From the NCBI RefSeq assembly GCF_003185895.1, contig NZ_QHLY01000012.1, positions 1,763,844 to 1,827,843 on the forward strand: 64,000 nt of DNA, given 5' to 3'. Each line of letters begins with the position of its first letter. Positions within the stretch are counted from its first letter, which is position 1. Under the pieces are notes generated by a model that worked only from the letters and a program-made list of their open reading frames with translations, was not told where the DNA came from and ran no database searches. Position numbers and translations under genes: made by a program. This DNA is from Cryobacterium arcticum. GTDB taxonomy: Bacteria; Actinomycetota; Actinomycetes; Actinomycetales; Microbacteriaceae. Of this stretch, positions 36,619 to 44,751 are shown piece by piece.

Positions 36619-37752
36619 GGTTGAATCGCGCACGTAGGCGTCGAAGCGGGTGACGTGCTCCGTGTAGTCGCTGGGGTACAGGTGCGCATAGATGCTGTCC
36701 GTCGTGGTGACGCTGGCGTGTCCGAGCCAGCGGCTCACCTCGTAGGGCTTGAACCCGGCGGCCAGCCACAAGCTAGCCGCCGTGTGGCGCAGGTCGTGCA
36801 CGCGCATCTCAGGCAGACCGACTGCGCGTAAGGCGGGTCGGAAGTAGTTTCGTCGGAAGCTCCCGACGTCCAATACGCGCAAAAAGTCCACGGCATGGGT
36901 GCCGACTGCGCGACCCGGCCAGAACAGGGCTGCCGAGTCGCCGGAATGCGGGTGCATCATCTTGTATTTCCGTAGCTCAGCAATCAGGCCGCTGTGCATG
37001 AGTGGTACGTCGCGGGTGGAGCGCCTTGACTTGGGCGTTCCGACTACCCACTCCCCTGCGATCTTGTGCAACGTCTGGCGCACTCGAATGTGTCCCGCTG
37101 CGAGGTCGACGTCGCCGACACGGAGACCCATCAACTCGCCCGCCCGTAGGCCTGTGAAGGCGGCGAACCGGACCAGCAGCCCACCCGGGGCAGAGGCATC
37201 CATCGCCGCGCTGACACGCTCCACATCTGCTGCCGTGAGGAATGCTGGAGCGAACGCATCAGCCGTGTGTGCTTTGGGTAGGCGAACCCCGTCGCAGGGG
37301 TTGTAGGTGATGAGCCTGTCGTCAGCGGCGAATTTGAACGCCTTCCGCAGTCCGACGTAGCAGTGGTGGACTGTCGCAGGAGCGAGCCCCTTGCCAGATA
37401 GCGCGACGATCCAGGTTTGGACCTCTGCTCGCGTGATCGTGGAGATGCGACGGTGGCCGAACTCGGGTAGGACGTGATTTCGATAAACGGATTCAGAGCT
37501 TCGGTAGGACAGCGGCTTCAACGCCGGTTTGCTGGCGGCCAAGGATGCAGCGACAACGTCGCCGAGTGTCTTGGAGTTCTTCACCAGCGGCTCGGTGCTT
37601 GTGCCGTCGGCCAGGTCGTTCTCCACCTTGAGCGCGAATCTCTCGGCCTCGCGCTTGACCTTGAAGGAACGCTGCTTGAATGCAGACCCGGAACGCCACC
37701 GAACCTCGTATGCAATGCCTGTCTTGCGTTCCACTTCGCGTACGTGGGCCAT
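36610..37752 (-). CDS. int: Tyrosine site-specific integrase
   Basis: 380 residues. An N-terminal arm-binding segment (about 1-55, AP2-like, with AYEVRWRSG) is followed by a SAM-like core-binding domain (62-145). The catalytic domain has Arg203 (TGLRAGEL), Lys241, His319-Arg322 (HDLRH), His345 (LGHASV) and the nucleophile Tyr355 (DSIYAHLYP). All catalytic residues are present, so it should be active at the tRNA-Lys site. It ends the long minus-strand operon and its start overlaps the upstream gene's stop by one base. Confidence 0.95.
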   Translation of the reverse strand: MAHVREVERKTGIAYEVRWRSGSAFKQRSFKVKREAERFALKVENDLADGTSTEPLVKNSKTLGDVVAASLAASKPALKPLSYRSSESVYRNHVLPEFGHRRISTITRAEVQTWIVALSGKGLAPATVHHCYVGLRKAFKFAADDRLITYNPCDGVRLPKAHTADAFAPAFLTAADVERVSAAMDASAPGGLLVRFAAFTGLRAGELMGLRVGDVDLAAGHIRVRQTLHKIAGEWVVGTPKSRRSTRDVPLMHSGLIAELRKYKMMHPHSGDSAALFWPGRAVGTHAVDFLRVLDVGSFRRNYFRPALRAVGLPEMRVHDLRHTAASLWLAAGFKPYEVSRWLGHASVTTTDSIYAHLYPSDYTEHVTRFDAYVRDSTSA

Positions 37753-38039
37753 CAGTACTGCCCTTTCTTGGCTGTGGGGATTCGGGAATCAGGGCGGAAG
37801 GTGCCGAGTTCCCAGTCGGGTTCCGTGGTCGCGGACCAGATGTAACGGGCATAGATCCGAACGGCGTGCCCGCCGTAGAGCTGCACGATACGGACGACGA
37901 CGGCAGGGTGGTCGTCGGACTCCATCACCACGTGGCCGGGGCGAAGCTCACTAGCGGGCACACCTGTAGTGATCGGTCGCAGGTTGTATGCAGTTCCGAG
38001 GGTCTGGTGTTCGGAACGGGTGCGAGGCGCGACGCTCAT
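37752..38039 (-). CDS. Small hypothetical protein of the element
   Basis: 95 residues from the ATG at 38039, which overlaps the serine recombinase stop (ATGA); the stop overlaps the int start by one base. The middle part, ELRPGHVVMESDDHPAVVVRI, looks like a small beta-barrel (KOW/SH3-like) segment of the type that begins translation-factor P or phage small proteins. No function is assigned. Its coupling to int on one side and the serine recombinase on the other suggests a role in recombination or its regulation. Confidence 0.65.
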   Translation of the reverse strand: MSVAPRTRSEHQTLGTAYNLRPITTGVPASELRPGHVVMESDDHPAVVVRIVQLYGGHAVRIYARYIWSATTEPDWELGTFRPDSRIPTAKKGQY

Positions 38040-38701
38040 GCTGCTGCCTGCTCTGCGGATCGGCGGACGACGCCGCCAACGACGGTGTGTGTCCATTGGC
38101 CGGCACCGCTCTGGGTGGGTACGCCGTCGGCGTTGAGCTGGCGAGCGATAGCAGACAAGCTGAGTCCAGAGGCGCGGTGGTCGAGGATCGCGGCCTGCAC
38201 CTCGGGCGTGACCTGAGAGGGCTTGCCGAGTTGGACGCCTTCAGCCTTCAGCGCTGCGAGCGCAGCAGAGGTTCGCTCGCCGATCAGCTCACGCTCGAAC
38301 TGCGCCACCTGCATCAGCACCCCGGCGATGAAACGCCCTGTTGCGTTGCCCGTATCCAGGTCGAAGTCCAGTACCGCGATGGCCCACCGCTGCCGTCGGG
38401 AAATGGCAAGCAAGCCGCTGAAGTCGATGACCGAGCGAGATAGGCGGTCGAGCTTGGCTGCGACAAGGCCGTCGGCAGCACGCTGCTTCCGTGTGCGCAG
38501 CACGGCGAGCGCGGCTTGAAGGCCAGGACGGTCGGTGTCCTTGCCAGACGCACCATCGTCGACGTACCAATCGACAATCTCCCACCCCTTGACGGTCGCC
38601 GCCGAGAGGATCGCTTCACACTGCGCGTCGATGCCGAGGGACGTGTCGCGACTCCGGTCGGCGCGGCTGATGCGCAGATACCCGAGCATGCGCTTGCTCA
38701 T
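38036..38701 (-). CDS. Small serine recombinase (resolvase/invertase type)
   Basis: 221 residues from the ATG at 38701. The resolvase domain has the nucleophile Ser12 in GYLRISRADR, then DWYVDDGASGKDTDRPGLQ, a YGD-like LVAAKLDRLSRSVIDF helix, and GRFIAGVLMQVAQFERELIGERT (the E helix). A C-terminal Hin-type HTH follows (SGLSLSAIARQLNADGVPT). Size matches resolvases or invertases rather than large serine integrases. A second recombinase in an element that already has a tyrosine integrase suggests dimer resolution or inversion. Confidence 0.88.
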   Translation of the reverse strand: MSKRMLGYLRISRADRSRDTSLGIDAQCEAILSAATVKGWEIVDWYVDDGASGKDTDRPGLQAALAVLRTRKQRAADGLVAAKLDRLSRSVIDFSGLLAISRRQRWAIAVLDFDLDTGNATGRFIAGVLMQVAQFERELIGERTSAALAALKAEGVQLGKPSQVTPEVQAAILDHRASGLSLSAIARQLNADGVPTQSGAGQWTHTVVGGVVRRSAEQAAA

Positions 38702-38931
38702 GAGTCGGCGCCCAGACCGTCGAAGGGCTGATTCCACCAGCGCTCGTGCACCACTTCCCACACGTCCTCACCCGGGATCAGCCCGAGCGTCGAGCCATCC
38801 TCCCATTGCACGTGCACCGTGCCTGCGTCGTCAATGTGCTCGACGGTGCCAGTCGTGCCCGGAGCGAGCCGAGTGTGCGCGTCCGAGGTGCTCACAAGGC
38901 GCAGGATCGCGCCGGGGCAAAGGGCGCTCAT
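38698..38931 (-). CDS. DUF4314-like protein
   Basis: 77 residues from the ATG at 38931, overlapping the neighbours on both sides by 4 nt (ATGA). The sequence ILRLVSTSDAHTRLAPGTTG and HVQWEDGSTLGLIPGEDVWE is the pattern I know as DUF4314, a small beta-barrel protein common on conjugative elements and phages. Its function is not established. Confidence 0.75.
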   Translation of the reverse strand: MSALCPGAILRLVSTSDAHTRLAPGTTGTVEHIDDAGTVHVQWEDGSTLGLIPGEDVWEVVHERWWNQPFDGLGADS

Positions 38932-39326
38932 GCCTGCACCGGCTCGGTGGCCGTGGCCGGAGTGGCCTTGAGCGTGGCAGGCTTGGCCGCTGCGGCACGA
39001 ACGAGTGTCTCCTTGGGCACAGCCTTGGTCTTGGGTTCGGGCTTGGGCGCTGTGGCCTTGGCGTAGGCAGCCTCTGCGGCGGCGAGGCGACGTGCAGCCT
39101 TGGCCTTGGTCTCCGCTTCGAGTTCGGCTGCACGGTCGGCGATGCGCTTCTGGTTGCCGTCGCTCTTCTGGAACGTCCCACGCAGAGCGGAGGCGAGGTA
39201 GACCGACAGCGGGTCCACCTTGTAGCCGGTCTGCTCCTCCAGCCAAGCTGCGTAAGCGGCGATAACCGGCGTTACTTCCTTGGCCGCGTAGTGAGCGAGA
39301 GCCGGGGTCTTTTTGGTGTTCGACAT
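38928..39326 (-). CDS. Hypothetical protein with Lys/Ala-rich tail
   Basis: 132 residues from the ATG at 39326 with AAGGAG upstream. The first 50 residues (YAAWLEEQTGYKVDPLSVYLA) may be a small folded helical domain. The rest is a coiled, Lys/Ala-rich, histone-tail-like region suited to binding nucleic acid. It begins the downstream part of the operon after a 148-bp gap that contains two hairpins. No family is recognised. Confidence 0.65.
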   Translation of the reverse strand: MSNTKKTPALAHYAAKEVTPVIAAYAAWLEEQTGYKVDPLSVYLASALRGTFQKSDGNQKRIADRAAELEAETKAKAARRLAAAEAAYAKATAPKPEPKTKAVPKETLVRAAAAKPATLKATPATATEPVQA

Positions 39327-39348
39327 TGTGGTTTCTCCTTGGTCGTTT

Positions 39349-39376
39349 CCGAGCGGTGATCCTCGTCACCGCTCGG
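39349..39376 (-). promoter_or_regulatory. 11-bp perfect hairpin in the operon leader
   Basis: CCGAGCGGTGA (39349-39359) pairs perfectly with TCACCGCTCGG (39366-39376) around 6 nt, 23 nt before the start at 39326 on the minus strand. It could terminate upstream reading or regulate the downstream part; there is no U-run in the minus direction. Confidence 0.55.
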
Positions 39377-39389
39377 AGGAAGTTAAACC

Positions 39390-39417
39390 TGCTTTTGTTG
39401 CAAATGGCAACAAAGCA
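39390..39417 (-). promoter_or_regulatory. Hairpin TGCTTTTGTTGC / GCAACAAAGCA
   Basis: TGCTTTTGTTGC (39390-39401) pairs with GCAACAAAGCA (39407-39417) with one bulge. It lies between the 64-aa gene and the 132-aa gene. Together with 39349-39376 it makes this gap a likely control point (terminator plus new promoter, or operator). Confidence 0.5.
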
Positions 39418-39474
39418 TCTGCTGGCCATTTGGTGGCAGATAATCGGGCGACCCATACCGGCCTCACGGAACGC

Positions 39475-39669
39475 CTAGTTCGTGTGGCCCTGGCCATCCT
39501 CATGTGGCTCCGGGTCCGATAGGCCCTTGGTCCGGGCTGCCCACACCGCCCGCTGAGCCAGATCGTAGGCTTCTAGCCACAGCTCCGGGTCTTCCGCCTG
39601 GATAAGCACGTTGACGACGGCTAGAGACCAGACCTGCGCCTGACGAATCTGGCGAGCGCGCTCGTCCAT
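39475..39669 (-). CDS. Small hypothetical protein of the element
   Basis: 64 residues from the ATG at 39669, which overlaps the upstream gene's stop by one base (TGATG). The sequence is helical and Trp-rich (QVWSLAVVNVLIQAEDPELWLEAYDLAQRAVWAAR) with an acidic end. No family is recognised; coupling to the upstream gene argues that it is real. Confidence 0.6.
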   Translation of the reverse strand: MDERARQIRQAQVWSLAVVNVLIQAEDPELWLEAYDLAQRAVWAARTKGLSDPEPHEDGQGHTN

Positions 39670-40334
39670 CAGCCCTGACCCGAGTTCCTGCCCAGTCCGC
39701 GACTGGAGAAGTTGGCTCCACGGTCCCGGGCCAACATGTACTCCTCGCGGGTGAGCTGTGAGGCGCGTGTCTCGGGTTCGGCTGGGGACTGGGCGAGCAG
39801 TTCCCGCTCCTGCGCTGCACGCTCCTCGGTGCTGACCTTCGGACGCGTGCGCTGTGGAGTCAGAGCCTTGCGCTCGGCACGGTCTGCCTCCCGTCGGTCA
39901 TGATCCTTCTCGCGTTCCTCCGTGTCGTCCACGACCTCTGCGTCTAGCACGTTGGGGTCCTCGTCCCTGTCTTCTGCCACGTCCACCAACACGCCCTCCA
40001 GGACGTCTTCGTATGTGGGTCTTGCAGTAACGCCGATCTCGATCTCCTGCTTGCTCGCGAGGCCTGCCCGATCGAGGCCGTCACGGATGGCGACCAGGCG
40101 CGCCTGCACGGGTTGCTTGTCGTCCAGAGCGATCCTCAATAGTGCGGACATCAGGTCGTCCGCGCGCATCAGGAGCCTCACCTGTGCCGCAGCGCGTACC
40201 TGCGGGGCAGCGCCGCCATGCATCCGACACACAGCAGCACCGTTGATCGGTCGGTTCCCACATGGCTGTCCATTGCGTCTCCGTGCCTTACATAGGGTCA
40301 CACCATGTAAGGGGTTCAAGCTCTTGCCGCTCAT
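39669..40334 (-). CDS. HGG-motif phage-type protein (small-terminase-like)
   Basis: 221 residues from the ATG at 40334, with TGGAG upstream and one base after the primase stop. The N-terminal motif CKARRRNGQPCGNRPINGA then VCRMHGGAAPQV is the zinc-ribbon-like C..C..C..H pattern seen at the start of many actinophage proteins next to terminase genes. The C-terminal half is highly charged and coiled. DNA binding is likely. No large terminase or portal gene accompanies it, so a packaging role would rely on a helper phage; this is inference. Confidence 0.65.
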   Translation of the reverse strand: MSGKSLNPLHGVTLCKARRRNGQPCGNRPINGAAVCRMHGGAAPQVRAAAQVRLLMRADDLMSALLRIALDDKQPVQARLVAIRDGLDRAGLASKQEIEIGVTARPTYEDVLEGVLVDVAEDRDEDPNVLDAEVVDDTEEREKDHDRREADRAERKALTPQRTRPKVSTEERAAQERELLAQSPAEPETRASQLTREEYMLARDRGANFSSRGLGRNSGQG

Positions 40335-40335
40335 G

Positions 40336-42441
40336 TCATTTCTCCACTTCAATGGTCAGTGCAGTTCTGGTCTTCGTCCTTGACGGGGTGCCCGAAGAAC
40401 CCGGCGAAGAACCCTGTGTGCTCCTAGAGCGGGTTCTTCTTGATTTACTGGGTTCTCTCTCGGGTTCTTCAGGGAGAGCGAGTTCTTCGTCGGCCCTGAT
40501 GAGCGCCCCATCCGCCGTGAGCGACTCGGGCCCCTGAAGAACCCGCTCGGAGAGCTTGAGTTTCGGGAAGAACCCGCTCTGCCCGTACGCAGGGTTGTTA
40601 GCGGTTTCTTCAGTGACCCACTCCCACCCGCTTGCCATGCCGCCCTTGTTGGAGTTGACCTTCGGCCGGCACCGACTTCGAGCGCGCCCGATCTGGCTCT
40701 TGCTGAAGCCCTCGGACAGGCCCACCGACAATCCCTCAGCAGCATCAACACGCCCGTTGTTCTCCGCCATGAACGTCTGGAGCCAGCGCACAACTTCGTC
40801 CACGTCGGTGGGGCGATTGATGATTTCTGATACCGACACGGAAGTCGCTCCGAGCATTTCGACTTGAGCCACATGGGCGTTTTCCCCGTCGTCTAGCTCG
40901 ACCACGGTGTCCACGAGGCGGTAAGCCAGCGACCCTGCTTCGATGCGTGCGTAGTTGCCCTTGTCTTGAGACAGCACGACGGAATCGTTGTCCTCATCGA
41001 GGGCAAACAAGATGACCGAGCGGGCTGCATCGCGATAGGCGTGACTTCCGGAGAGCTTGTCGGACACATGCCCTGCACCCTTGTTGAAGTGCATGATCCC
41101 GAGGATGACGGTGTCGGTGTCGGATGCCAGTCGAGCCAGCGGGTCCAGCACAGCACGGACGTCTGCCACCTTGTGGTCGTCGCCCTGGATCGTGGACGTG
41201 ATCGGGTCAAGAATGACGAGCCGAGCTTTGGTTTGCTTGATGGCCTCGGCGATGAGCGGTATGTCCTCTGGGAAATTGGGGATTCGCTCGCCAGTTTGGG
41301 CGTCCTCGGTGTACTCGATGGAGAGCCGGTAAAAGGCGTCCATGTCGGCTCCGGCAGCGGTGAGTCGCGGCTTCATCTGCGTCTCCCAATCGTCTTCCAC
41401 GCTGACGTACAGAACCGAACTGCGCTCGTCTTGGAAGTCACCCGGCAGCCGCCCGAATTGCGCCTCAACCGCCGCCCAGATTGCGAAGGTGGATTTCCCG
41501 ACTCCGCCGCGTCCTGCAAACAGCGTGAGAGTGCCCACCGGCAGGCGGTCCTCCCACAGGAATCGCTGGCGACGAGAGCGGATTTTCGAAGCGGCCTGGA
41601 CAATAACGCGGCTCTCGGGTGCAGACTTGGGCGTCGACTTCTTCGCCTCTCCAACCAACGACGGGATGTCCTCCGGCTCGATCTGAACGAGGTCTTCTAG
41701 GCCGTGATCTGAACAGTGATCGCGCAGATCCTTACCCACTGCAGAATGAACAATTTCCAGTTGTTCAGCGTCGACACCTACGGACTGCAACGACTGGTAA
41801 ACCGCGAGGGCGTGCCGGTAGCCCGCTGGATCGCGGTCGGCGATGATCGTGATGAAGCTTGAAGTGTGACGAAAGTGCTCTGAATGCGCAGTCGTCCATT
41901 TGCCAGCTCCGCCGGAATTGCAGGTGGCAACGCTGTCATACGCGGAGCGCGCGGCCTCCACGTCGCTCTCGCCCTCCACGATCAACACCTCCTCGCCAGT
42001 GTTCAGCGCTTCTGCCAGCTCAGGCAGCCGATATGGAAGGGGCTCCACGCCCTCCATGTTGTAGACCCACTTGCCCTTCAACTTCGGGTCAGGTCGGCGC
42101 TGCTGGAACTTCTTCCCGGACCGACGGACAACTTCGTACTTCAGGTTGTTGTCCTCGTCCGCGTACTTATAGACCGCCTCCTCGGTACTCGGTGCGGCGA
42201 GGTCCGACCACTTCAGGCCGAGCCTGGCGATCACATCGGCCGAGTCGCATCCAGCCTTGCAATCCAGAAGTACCTTGCCCGTGTCGCCCCAAGCGACGGA
42301 AAGAGAAGCTGCACGATCGTCGTGGTGCGGACACAAGGCTTGGTACTGGTCCCCGCCGCTGTGCGTCACGCCCTCAAGGAGGTCGATTAGCCGTTTCAGG
42401 GGTGGTGGAATCTCGGGGGCGTTCCCCGGTTTTGATGCCAT
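40336..42441 (-). CDS. Primase-helicase: zinc finger, TOPRIM and RepA-like ATPase
   Basis: 701 residues. A CHC2-type zinc finger (ALCPHHDDRAASLSV... LLDCKAGCDSADV, about 35-75) comes first. The TOPRIM primase core follows (VLIVEGESDVEAA and IIADRDPAGY, about 150-205). The C-terminal half is a RecA-like hexameric helicase with Walker A FAGRGGVGKSTFAIWAA and Walker B RLVILDPITSTIQ. It is built like phage and plasmid primase-helicases and should start replication of the excised element. A charged Ser/Arg-rich tail ends it. It is the largest gene of the operon. Confidence 0.88.
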   Translation of the reverse strand: MASKPGNAPEIPPPLKRLIDLLEGVTHSGGDQYQALCPHHDDRAASLSVAWGDTGKVLLDCKAGCDSADVIARLGLKWSDLAAPSTEEAVYKYADEDNNLKYEVVRRSGKKFQQRRPDPKLKGKWVYNMEGVEPLPYRLPELAEALNTGEEVLIVEGESDVEAARSAYDSVATCNSGGAGKWTTAHSEHFRHTSSFITIIADRDPAGYRHALAVYQSLQSVGVDAEQLEIVHSAVGKDLRDHCSDHGLEDLVQIEPEDIPSLVGEAKKSTPKSAPESRVIVQAASKIRSRRQRFLWEDRLPVGTLTLFAGRGGVGKSTFAIWAAVEAQFGRLPGDFQDERSSVLYVSVEDDWETQMKPRLTAAGADMDAFYRLSIEYTEDAQTGERIPNFPEDIPLIAEAIKQTKARLVILDPITSTIQGDDHKVADVRAVLDPLARLASDTDTVILGIMHFNKGAGHVSDKLSGSHAYRDAARSVILFALDEDNDSVVLSQDKGNYARIEAGSLAYRLVDTVVELDDGENAHVAQVEMLGATSVSVSEIINRPTDVDEVVRWLQTFMAENNGRVDAAEGLSVGLSEGFSKSQIGRARSRCRPKVNSNKGGMASGWEWVTEETANNPAYGQSGFFPKLKLSERVLQGPESLTADGALIRADEELALPEEPEREPSKSRRTRSRSTQGSSPGSSGTPSRTKTRTALTIEVEK

Positions 42442-42448
42442 AGCGCGC

Positions 42449-42661
42449 CTACTTCGCGTCGCTGCGGGAGCCGAGAATCCAGTTCTCGATGTCCTCGGCG
42501 GCGATCAACACCACGAGCCCTCCGGGCCGCGCGTACTGCAGTCTTCCCGATTGGGCTGCGCGCCGGGCCTGCCGTTCTGTGATCCCGTACTTCTCAGCCA
42601 GCGGGTGCTCAGGCACCTCGCTAAACCTGTAAACCTGCTTGCTGTTCGTTTTGCTTGCCAT
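42449..42661 (-). CDS. Small HTH protein, excisionase-like
   Basis: 70 residues from the ATG at 42661 with AGGA upstream. The pattern LAEKYGITERQARRAAQSGRL followed by GGLVVLIAAEDIENWI is a winged HTH of the MerR/excisionase kind. It starts the tight operon that ends with int, so a role as recombination directionality factor or as the operon regulator is likely. Either is inference. Confidence 0.7.
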   Translation of the reverse strand: MASKTNSKQVYRFSEVPEHPLAEKYGITERQARRAAQSGRLQYARPGGLVVLIAAEDIENWILGSRSDAK

Positions 42662-43010
42662 GAGCGAGTTCCTGTCCCGGGTGGCCGGGAGGGGTCCATT
42701 AACGACAAAAGCCGAGCTTGGAACCCTCCCGACGAATTGTCGAAATGGTCCTCTGCTCGGCTAAACGGTTCCCTGCGTCTGTCAGATCTGCATGAGACCG
42801 ACACGTCTTCGCTACAACCGTCGCCGGGCGTAACAGCTTTCCACTGGGAACTTCGCTTGGCCGCGTACCTCCAGTCATCCCTCAGGGCGCTTTCGGAACA
42901 GCGGTACTGCTTTTCTTGATCTTGGTTCTAGCCGGATTGACTCGGCTTGGTTTAGTTTACTTCAATGCGGTTCGGCGCCGCTCGGACGGCTATCTGAGAC
43001 GCATTTTCCA
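42662..43010. other. 349-bp non-coding control region of the element
   Basis: No gene is visible. The stretch contains CGGGAGGGGTCC (42686-42697) facing GGAACCCTCCCG (42720-42731) with one mismatch, and overlapping it AGCCGAGC (42710-42717) facing GCTCGGCT (42755-42762). The two stems cannot form at once. A near-palindrome CGACGAATTGTCG lies at 42730-42742 and another AGCC...GGCT pair near 42930-42948. It precedes the xis-primase-int operon, so it is likely its promoter and control region, possibly also the replication origin. Confidence 0.5.
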
Positions 43011-43508
43011 TCAAGGTTCGAGAGTTGGTGCGTAGCGTTCCAAGGCGTATTTCAAACGCACCGTCTGAAAGTCGAATGCATCGACTGTGGTCGGAACATC
43101 GCAGTACCACTCCAACCCCTCACAGCCCAACTCGTCCGTGGCGCGGATGAGGTCCAAGCCCAGGAGGGGAACGCGTGCGCCCCGACTGAGTGGTCCTCGG
43201 AAGTAGAGCATTTGGAAGCTGTGCGCTACTTCCCAGGCGGACAGCCGAGCGCCGTTGTCCTTCCACTTCGCGAGACGCATACTCGCCTCCGTGACAGTTC
43301 CACGCGTGAGCGGGCGTAGACAATCGGCAGGGGCGGACACGTATCGGAGGGTGGCCAGCGACACGGCTGGAAGCGCCAGCATTCGCGTCTTGGATGTGAG
43401 GCCTGGGTCGGGTTCGTCCTCCACATCCCAGAAGACCTCGTGATAGTTCTCGAACGGGCTGACAAGCGGCACAAACGCTGCCCGCGGTACAATCGTTGAT
43501 ACAGACAT
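43011..43508 (-). CDS. Hypothetical protein of the element
   Basis: 165 residues from the ATG at 43508 with AGGAGGAAAC upstream, an excellent SD. The protein looks globular and cytosolic, with no motifs I recognise. It is preceded by the 182-aa gene with an 87-bp gap. The strong SD and clean frame support a real gene. Confidence 0.65.
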   Translation of the reverse strand: MSVSTIVPRAAFVPLVSPFENYHEVFWDVEDEPDPGLTSKTRMLALPAVSLATLRYVSAPADCLRPLTRGTVTEASMRLAKWKDNGARLSAWEVAHSFQMLYFRGPLSRGARVPLLGLDLIRATDELGCEGLEWYCDVPTTVDAFDFQTVRLKYALERYAPTLEP

Positions 43509-43595
43509 TCGGTTTCCTCCTGATGATTCTGTTCCGGGATGATCGACCTCGGCAGGCGTGCACCTCACTCGGGCGCGGCTGCCGGGGTTGTTCTC

Positions 43596-44144
43596 TTACT
43601 GCCAGCGCGGCGATAGGTCGATGGGCCGAAAGTTCTCCCGCGGCATCATCGAGAGTGTCTTCTGCACGGCTGCGATCGGGTCGGCGATTTTCGCACGCAA
43701 GGACGCCGCACTCCTGCCGTAGCTCTGTTGGAGTCCCTGCATCCTGTCGACCTCATGGCGCAGCTTGGTGTAGCGGCGCGTGAGTTCAGCCGTGTCCTGT
43801 CCGCGCCGCAGATCGTCTCGGACGGCCTCCAGTTCTCGTAGTAGGGCGAAAGCCCCTTCGACGCTCGTCCTGCCGCGAGAAACGTGTTCCTCCGCCTGCG
43901 CAGCAATCACCTGCTCCATCGGTCGGACTCGGTCAAACACCTCGTCATCCACAGCGGCGATGGTCCGACGCTCCACCTCTGAGTTCGGATACGATGCGTT
44001 GCGGGCGGCGATGCGAGGTGCATCGAGGGCGTCTTCCGCGACGGACGTCACAAAGTAGTGACCCGGCTGGACTGCTGGCTGGGTCTCCTCGACGTCGCTG
44101 CCGTCGGGACTGTCGACCTTCTTGATTCCTGGGATCGTGCTCAC
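43596..44144 (-). CDS. Hypothetical coiled-coil protein of the element
   Basis: 182 residues. The second half is strongly helical and charged (LRELEAVRDDLRRGQDTAEL, RYTKLRHEVDRMQGLQQSYG), suggesting a coiled coil. An N-terminal segment HYFVTSVAEDALDAPRIAARN is unrecognised. It lies 14 nt after the 104-aa gene on the same strand. Function unknown. Confidence 0.65.
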   Translation of the reverse strand: MSTIPGIKKVDSPDGSDVEETQPAVQPGHYFVTSVAEDALDAPRIAARNASYPNSEVERRTIAAVDDEVFDRVRPMEQVIAAQAEEHVSRGRTSVEGAFALLRELEAVRDDLRRGQDTAELTRRYTKLRHEVDRMQGLQQSYGRSAASLRAKIADPIAAVQKTLSMMPRENFRPIDLSPRWQ

Positions 44145-44158
44145 GATTGCGTCCTTTC

Positions 44159-44473
44159 CTAGCCCCGGCGCTGCATGCGCTCGCGGTGCTGACGTTCGAT
44201 GTCGGGGTTGGCTGTGTTCTGGATACGGGCGAGGGTTGCACGACGCTTGTCCTCCGCAGCGAAGGCCTCGGCGAATTCATCGGCCATCGCGTCGAGCCGC
44301 TGCGCGAGGGAGTCTGTTGCGACCTCAAAGTCGGTCGACGTCTCAGCGAGAGCCTTTTCGAGAAACTGGCTCCGACCGTCGCGCGGGTACTCGGGCAGTC
44401 CCGTCCTCGGGTCCGCTTTACCTTGCGCGGTTGGAGCTGGGATGAAGCTCCTCTGGTAGTGGGGTCCTGGCAT
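44159..44473 (-). CDS. Small hypothetical helical protein
   Basis: 104 residues, starting 3 nt after the stop of the RHH-like gene. The sequence is mostly charged helix (LAQRLDAMADEFAEAFAAED). No family is recognised; spacing shows it is in the same operon as its neighbours. Confidence 0.62.
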   Translation of the reverse strand: MPGPHYQRSFIPAPTAQGKADPRTGLPEYPRDGRSQFLEKALAETSTDFEVATDSLAQRLDAMADEFAEAFAAEDKRRATLARIQNTANPDIERQHRERMQRRG

Positions 44474-44476
44474 TGT

Positions 44477-44713
44477 TCATTTCCTCTCTCGGTGGGTAGA
44501 TCCTGATTGCTTGGTGGTGGCGAGCGCAGCGGCGACCTCCGGATAAACAAGGCCATACGGTTGCAGCCCAGCGAGCAGCGCTTGACGCACGAATGTCGCC
44601 TTACTGGTTCCGCCCGACAGGGCGACGAGGGACGTTATCGCCGCGTCGACCTCTGGCGGCACCATGAGTCCGATCCGCACCCCTCGGGTGATGCCCTGAG
44701 ATGGTCTGGCCAT
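44477..44713 (-). CDS. Ribbon-helix-helix-like small regulator
   Basis: 78 residues. A short strand GVRIGLMVPPEVDAAITSLVALSGGTSKATFVRQALL is the strand-helix-helix layout of RHH DNA-binding proteins such as CopG or accessory mobilisation proteins. It is the first gene of the leftward operon 44713-43011. A perfect 16-bp palindrome (44736-44751) lies 23 bp before its start, suggesting self-regulation. Confidence 0.6.
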   Translation of the reverse strand: MARPSQGITRGVRIGLMVPPEVDAAITSLVALSGGTSKATFVRQALLAGLQPYGLVYPEVAAALATTKQSGSTHRERK

Positions 44714-44735
44714 GGGTTCCTCCGTTGCTTGCCGG

Positions 44736-44751
44736 TTAGTGACGTCACTAA
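44736..44751. promoter_or_regulatory. Perfect 16-bp palindrome TTAGTGACGTCACTAA
   Basis: The dyad covers 44736-44751 with no mismatch and lies in the divergent region between the RHH-like gene and the gene at 44887. A direct repeat GGAATCAAATG occurs just right of it at 44765-44775 and 44789-44799 (24-bp period). Likely operator for the divergent promoters. Confidence 0.6.

Noticed and set aside
42257..42919. 220-codon plus-strand frame across the control region of the element
   Set aside because: It begins inside the primase gene antisense, has no SD, and its composition is Arg/Ser/Pro-rich like a shadow frame.
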